Below, piece after piece: positions 62,244-64,000 of a stretch of 64,000 nucleotides of DNA. Each line of letters begins with the position of its first letter. Position 1 is the stretch's first letter. The notes below the pieces were generated by a model that made no database searches, was not told the DNA's origin, and saw only the letters and a program-made list of their open reading frames with translations. The stretch is taken from positions 124,001 to 188,000 of the forward strand of contig CAJQPN010000020.1 in the NCBI GenBank assembly GCA_905480195.1. Reading direction: 5' to 3'. The translations under genes and the position numbers were made by a program. Source of the DNA: an uncultured Acidimicrobiales bacterium. GTDB taxonomy: Bacteria; Actinomycetota; Acidimicrobiia; Acidimicrobiales; Aldehydirespiratoraceae.

Positions 62244-63446
62244 GTGACCCGTTGGACTTTTACCTCCGAGAGCGTTTCGGAGGGCCACCCCGACAAGATG
62301 GCCGACCAGATCTCCGATGCGATCCTCGACGAGATGCTCGCTCAGGACCCGATGAGTCGAGTGGCCTGCGAGACCCTTGTCACCACAGGCCTAGCGGTCA
62401 TTGCTGGTGAGATCACCACCGAGGCCTACGTCGATATCCCGGGCACCGTCCGACGGACGATCAACGAAATTGGCTACGACAACGAGGCGTTCGGCTACGA
62501 CGGCAACACCTGCGGGGTCATGGTCACGCTCGACGAGCAGTCACCCGACATCTCTCAAGGTGTCACCGCGTCTGAAGAGGTACGTTCCGGAGCAGTTGGC
62601 GAGGAGGACCAACTCGACCAACAAGGCGCTGGTGATCAGGGGATGATGTTCGGCTACGCCTGTGACGAGACCGACGTGTTGATGCCACTGCCGATTCATC
62701 TCGCTCATCGTATGGCCGAGAAGCACGCCGAGGTCCGCAAGGCCGGGACGATTCCGTATCTGCGGCCGGATGCCAAGACCCAGGTCACCTTCGAGTACGA
62801 GGACAACCGGCCGGTCAGACTCAAGACTGTGCTCGTCTCCACACAGCACAACGACGGCATTGACCGCGACTCGATGATTCGGCCCGATCTGATCGAACAC
62901 GTCATCCGGCCGGTAATTCCCGAGGAGTTCGCCGACGACGACTACGACGTACACGTCAATCCGACCGGCCGGTTCGTCATTGGTGGCCCAGTCGGCGATG
63001 CGGGCCTCACCGGTCGCAAGATCATCGTCGACACCTACGGCGGTATGGCGCGCCATGGCGGTGGTGCGTTCTCGGGCAAGGACCCGTCGAAAGTTGACCG
63101 TTCCGCTGCCTACGCCACTCGGTGGGTTGCAAAGAATCTCGTTGCCGCGGGCGCTGCAAGCCGTTGCGAGATCCAGGTCGCCTATGCGATCGGTATGGCT
63201 CGACCCATGTCGGTGCTGGTTGAGACGTTCGGCACCGAGACAGTCGACAAGGCCGCGATCGAAAAGGCTGTCGACGAGGTCTTCGATCTGCGCCCGGGCG
63301 CCATCCTGCGCGATCTGGATCTGCGGCGACCGATCTATCGAAAGTCCGCCGCCTACGGTCACTTCGGCCGGGAGGCCACCGATGGTCTGTTCCCGTGGGA
63401 GAAGATCGATCGCGTCGACGACGTGAAGTCGGCGCTGGGCCTCTGA
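62244..63446 (+). CDS. metK: S-adenosylmethionine synthetase
   Basis: 400 residues. [55 protein letters not shown] in outline and [19 protein letters not shown] are signature blocks. Supplies AdoMet, including for queA. AGGAG 7 bases before GTG 62244 supports the start. Stop probably overlaps priA. Confidence 0.98.
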   Translation: MTRWTFTSESVSEGHPDKMADQISDAILDEMLAQDPMSRVACETLVTTGLAVIAGEITTEAYVDIPGTVRRTINEIGYDNEAFGYDGNTCGVMVTLDEQSPDISQGVTASEEVRSGAVGEEDQLDQQGAGDQGMMFGYACDETDVLMPLPIHLAHRMAEKHAEVRKAGTIPYLRPDAKTQVTFEYEDNRPVRLKTVLVSTQHNDGIDRDSMIRPDLIEHVIRPVIPEEFADDDYDVHVNPTGRFVIGGPVGDAGLTGRKIIVDTYGGMARHGGGAFSGKDPSKVDRSAAYATRWVAKNLVAAGAASRCEIQVAYAIGMARPMSVLVETFGTETVDKAAIEKAVDEVFDLRPGAILRDLDLRRPIYRKSAAYGHFGREATDGLFPWEKIDRVDDVKSALGL

Positions 63447-64000
63447 GCGATCCAGACCAGGGTCGACTGGCGCTCGGCGATGACGCCGCGCCTGTTCGGC
63501 CCGAGCAGTTCGATGAGACGACTCCCGCTGACGGGCATGTCGTTCGCGTCCTGCCCGATGTTGTCGGCATCGACCGCGAGTTCGACTACAGGGTGCCGAC
63601 TGCATGGGCCGAGGATGGTCGGGCCGATCGGGTCGACGTCGGTTCGATGGTGCGCATCCCTCTCTCGGGTCGTCGAGTCGCAGGCTGGGTAACCGCAGTG
63701 GATGTCGAGCCTCTTCCTGGAGTGCGTCTGGTGCCGCTTGCGAAGCTGTCAGGAACGGGCCCATCAAGGGAACTGATCGACCTGGCTGCGTGGGCTGCGT
63801 GGCGCTGGGCCGGCCGCAGGGTCGCCTTCCTGCGCGCAGCGTCACCCGAGCGGATGGTTGCCGCAATTCCTCGTCGCCGCCCACCGCCGACGGTTCCGTC
63901 CGGGCCGCGAGACGTCTTTGATGAAGCATTCGAGCACGGCGTCGCCACTGTTCGGGTCGCTCCGGACGATGATGGCTACGACGTTGCGCTCGCTGCGTGT
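63443..64000 (+). CDS. priA: Primosomal protein N' (PriA), N-terminal part
   Basis: The first about 186 residues of an actinobacterial Pri[21 protein letters not shown] is the start of the 3'-DNA-binding domain, then [52 protein letters not shown]. The rest lies past the window. No ATG, GTG or TTG opens the frame after metK; the candidates are CTG 63443, in a CTGA overlap with the metK stop, or GTG 63395 inside metK. Position after metK is typical. Actinobacterial PriA usually has a degenerate helicase domain, which cannot be seen here. Confidence 0.85.
   Translation, partial: MSDPDQGRLALGDDAAPVRPEQFDETTPADGHVVRVLPDVVGIDREFDYRVPTAWAEDGRADRVDVGSMVRIPLSGRRVAGWVTAVDVEPLPGVRLVPLAKLSGTGPSRELIDLAAWAAWRWAGRRVAFLRAASPERMVAAIPRRRPPPTVPSGPRDVFDEAFEHGVATVRVAPDDDGYDVALAAC

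Noticed and set aside
1-64000. CRISPR arrays, tRNA genes, rRNA genes, prophage or insertion sequences
   Set aside because: None recognised: no regular long repeats, no cloverleaf with CCA end and no transposase-like protein among the readable frames.

Overview
The window is a gene-dense (about 63% G+C by eye), almost entirely housekeeping segment of an actinomycetote chromosome. Actinobacterial markers are a cysteine ligase of mycothiol synthesis (mshC), an InhA-type enoyl-ACP reductase, the thrS-HIT-pgsA-acyltransferase-pimA block of phosphatidylinositol mannoside synthesis, mihF next to gmk and rpoZ, a Rel-type (p)ppGpp enzyme and a PyrR-led pyrimidine operon. Queuosine genes, a DUF4388 protein and a prepilin peptidase suggest a deep branch such as Acidimicrobiia rather than a Mycobacterium or Streptomyces; that placement is inference. 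I saw no tRNA or rRNA genes, insertion sequences, prophage or CRISPR arrays, and no gene-free stretch over 300 bases.

Layout. 1-3400 (minus): two half-size ABC exporters, the left one cut by the window edge. 3422-5781: two tandem CNNM/CorC-type membrane proteins. 5883-7851: fabI and mshC, divergent. 7906-13767: thrS, a HIT protein, a small membrane protein, pgsA, a PatA-like acyltransferase and pimA. 13849-16282: lemA, a catalytically dead M48-like protein and a DUF3048 lipoprotein. 16293-18550: pdxS, pdxT, yebC. 18589-20432 (minus): an ABC-2 transporter pair sitting between yebC and ruvC. 20487-23794: ruvC, ruvA, ruvB, queA. 23953-25867: an accessory arylsulfotransferase-like gene facing a predicted methyltransferase-like gene. 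25846-30016: tgt, yajC, secD, secF. 30035-35925: apt, rel, hisS, aspS. 35991-48353: a small minus-strand gene, rarA, two small membrane proteins, alaS, ruvX, mltG, aroE, a DUF4388 protein, a prepilin peptidase, aroB and an M24 peptidase. 48371-50778: efp, nusB, a GNAT gene and a damaged epoxide hydrolase-like gene. 50903-59738: the pyr operon pyrR-pyrB-pyrC-carA-carB-pyrD-pyrF. 59761-64000: mihF, gmk, rpoZ, coaBC, metK and the start of priA.

Two expression habits recur. Within operons, stop and start codons overlap by 4 bases (ATGA or GTGA, probably also CTGA). At many operon heads a TANNNT hexamer lies 6-9 bases before the start codon with no Shine-Dalgarno sequence, which suggests leaderless mRNAs.

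I did not find an obviously new multi-gene system. The most unusual observations are: a Tgt that has lost the three zinc cysteines but kept the spaced histidine; an epoxide hydrolase-like gene lacking the whole nucleophile-elbow segment; an M48-family pseudo-peptidase next to lemA; a CoaBC with Asn and Cys of the decarboxylase site replaced; a PyrR-binding-loop motif in front of pyrR; and two genes that appear to start with CTG inside CTGA overlaps, one of them behind an 8-codon leader ORF.
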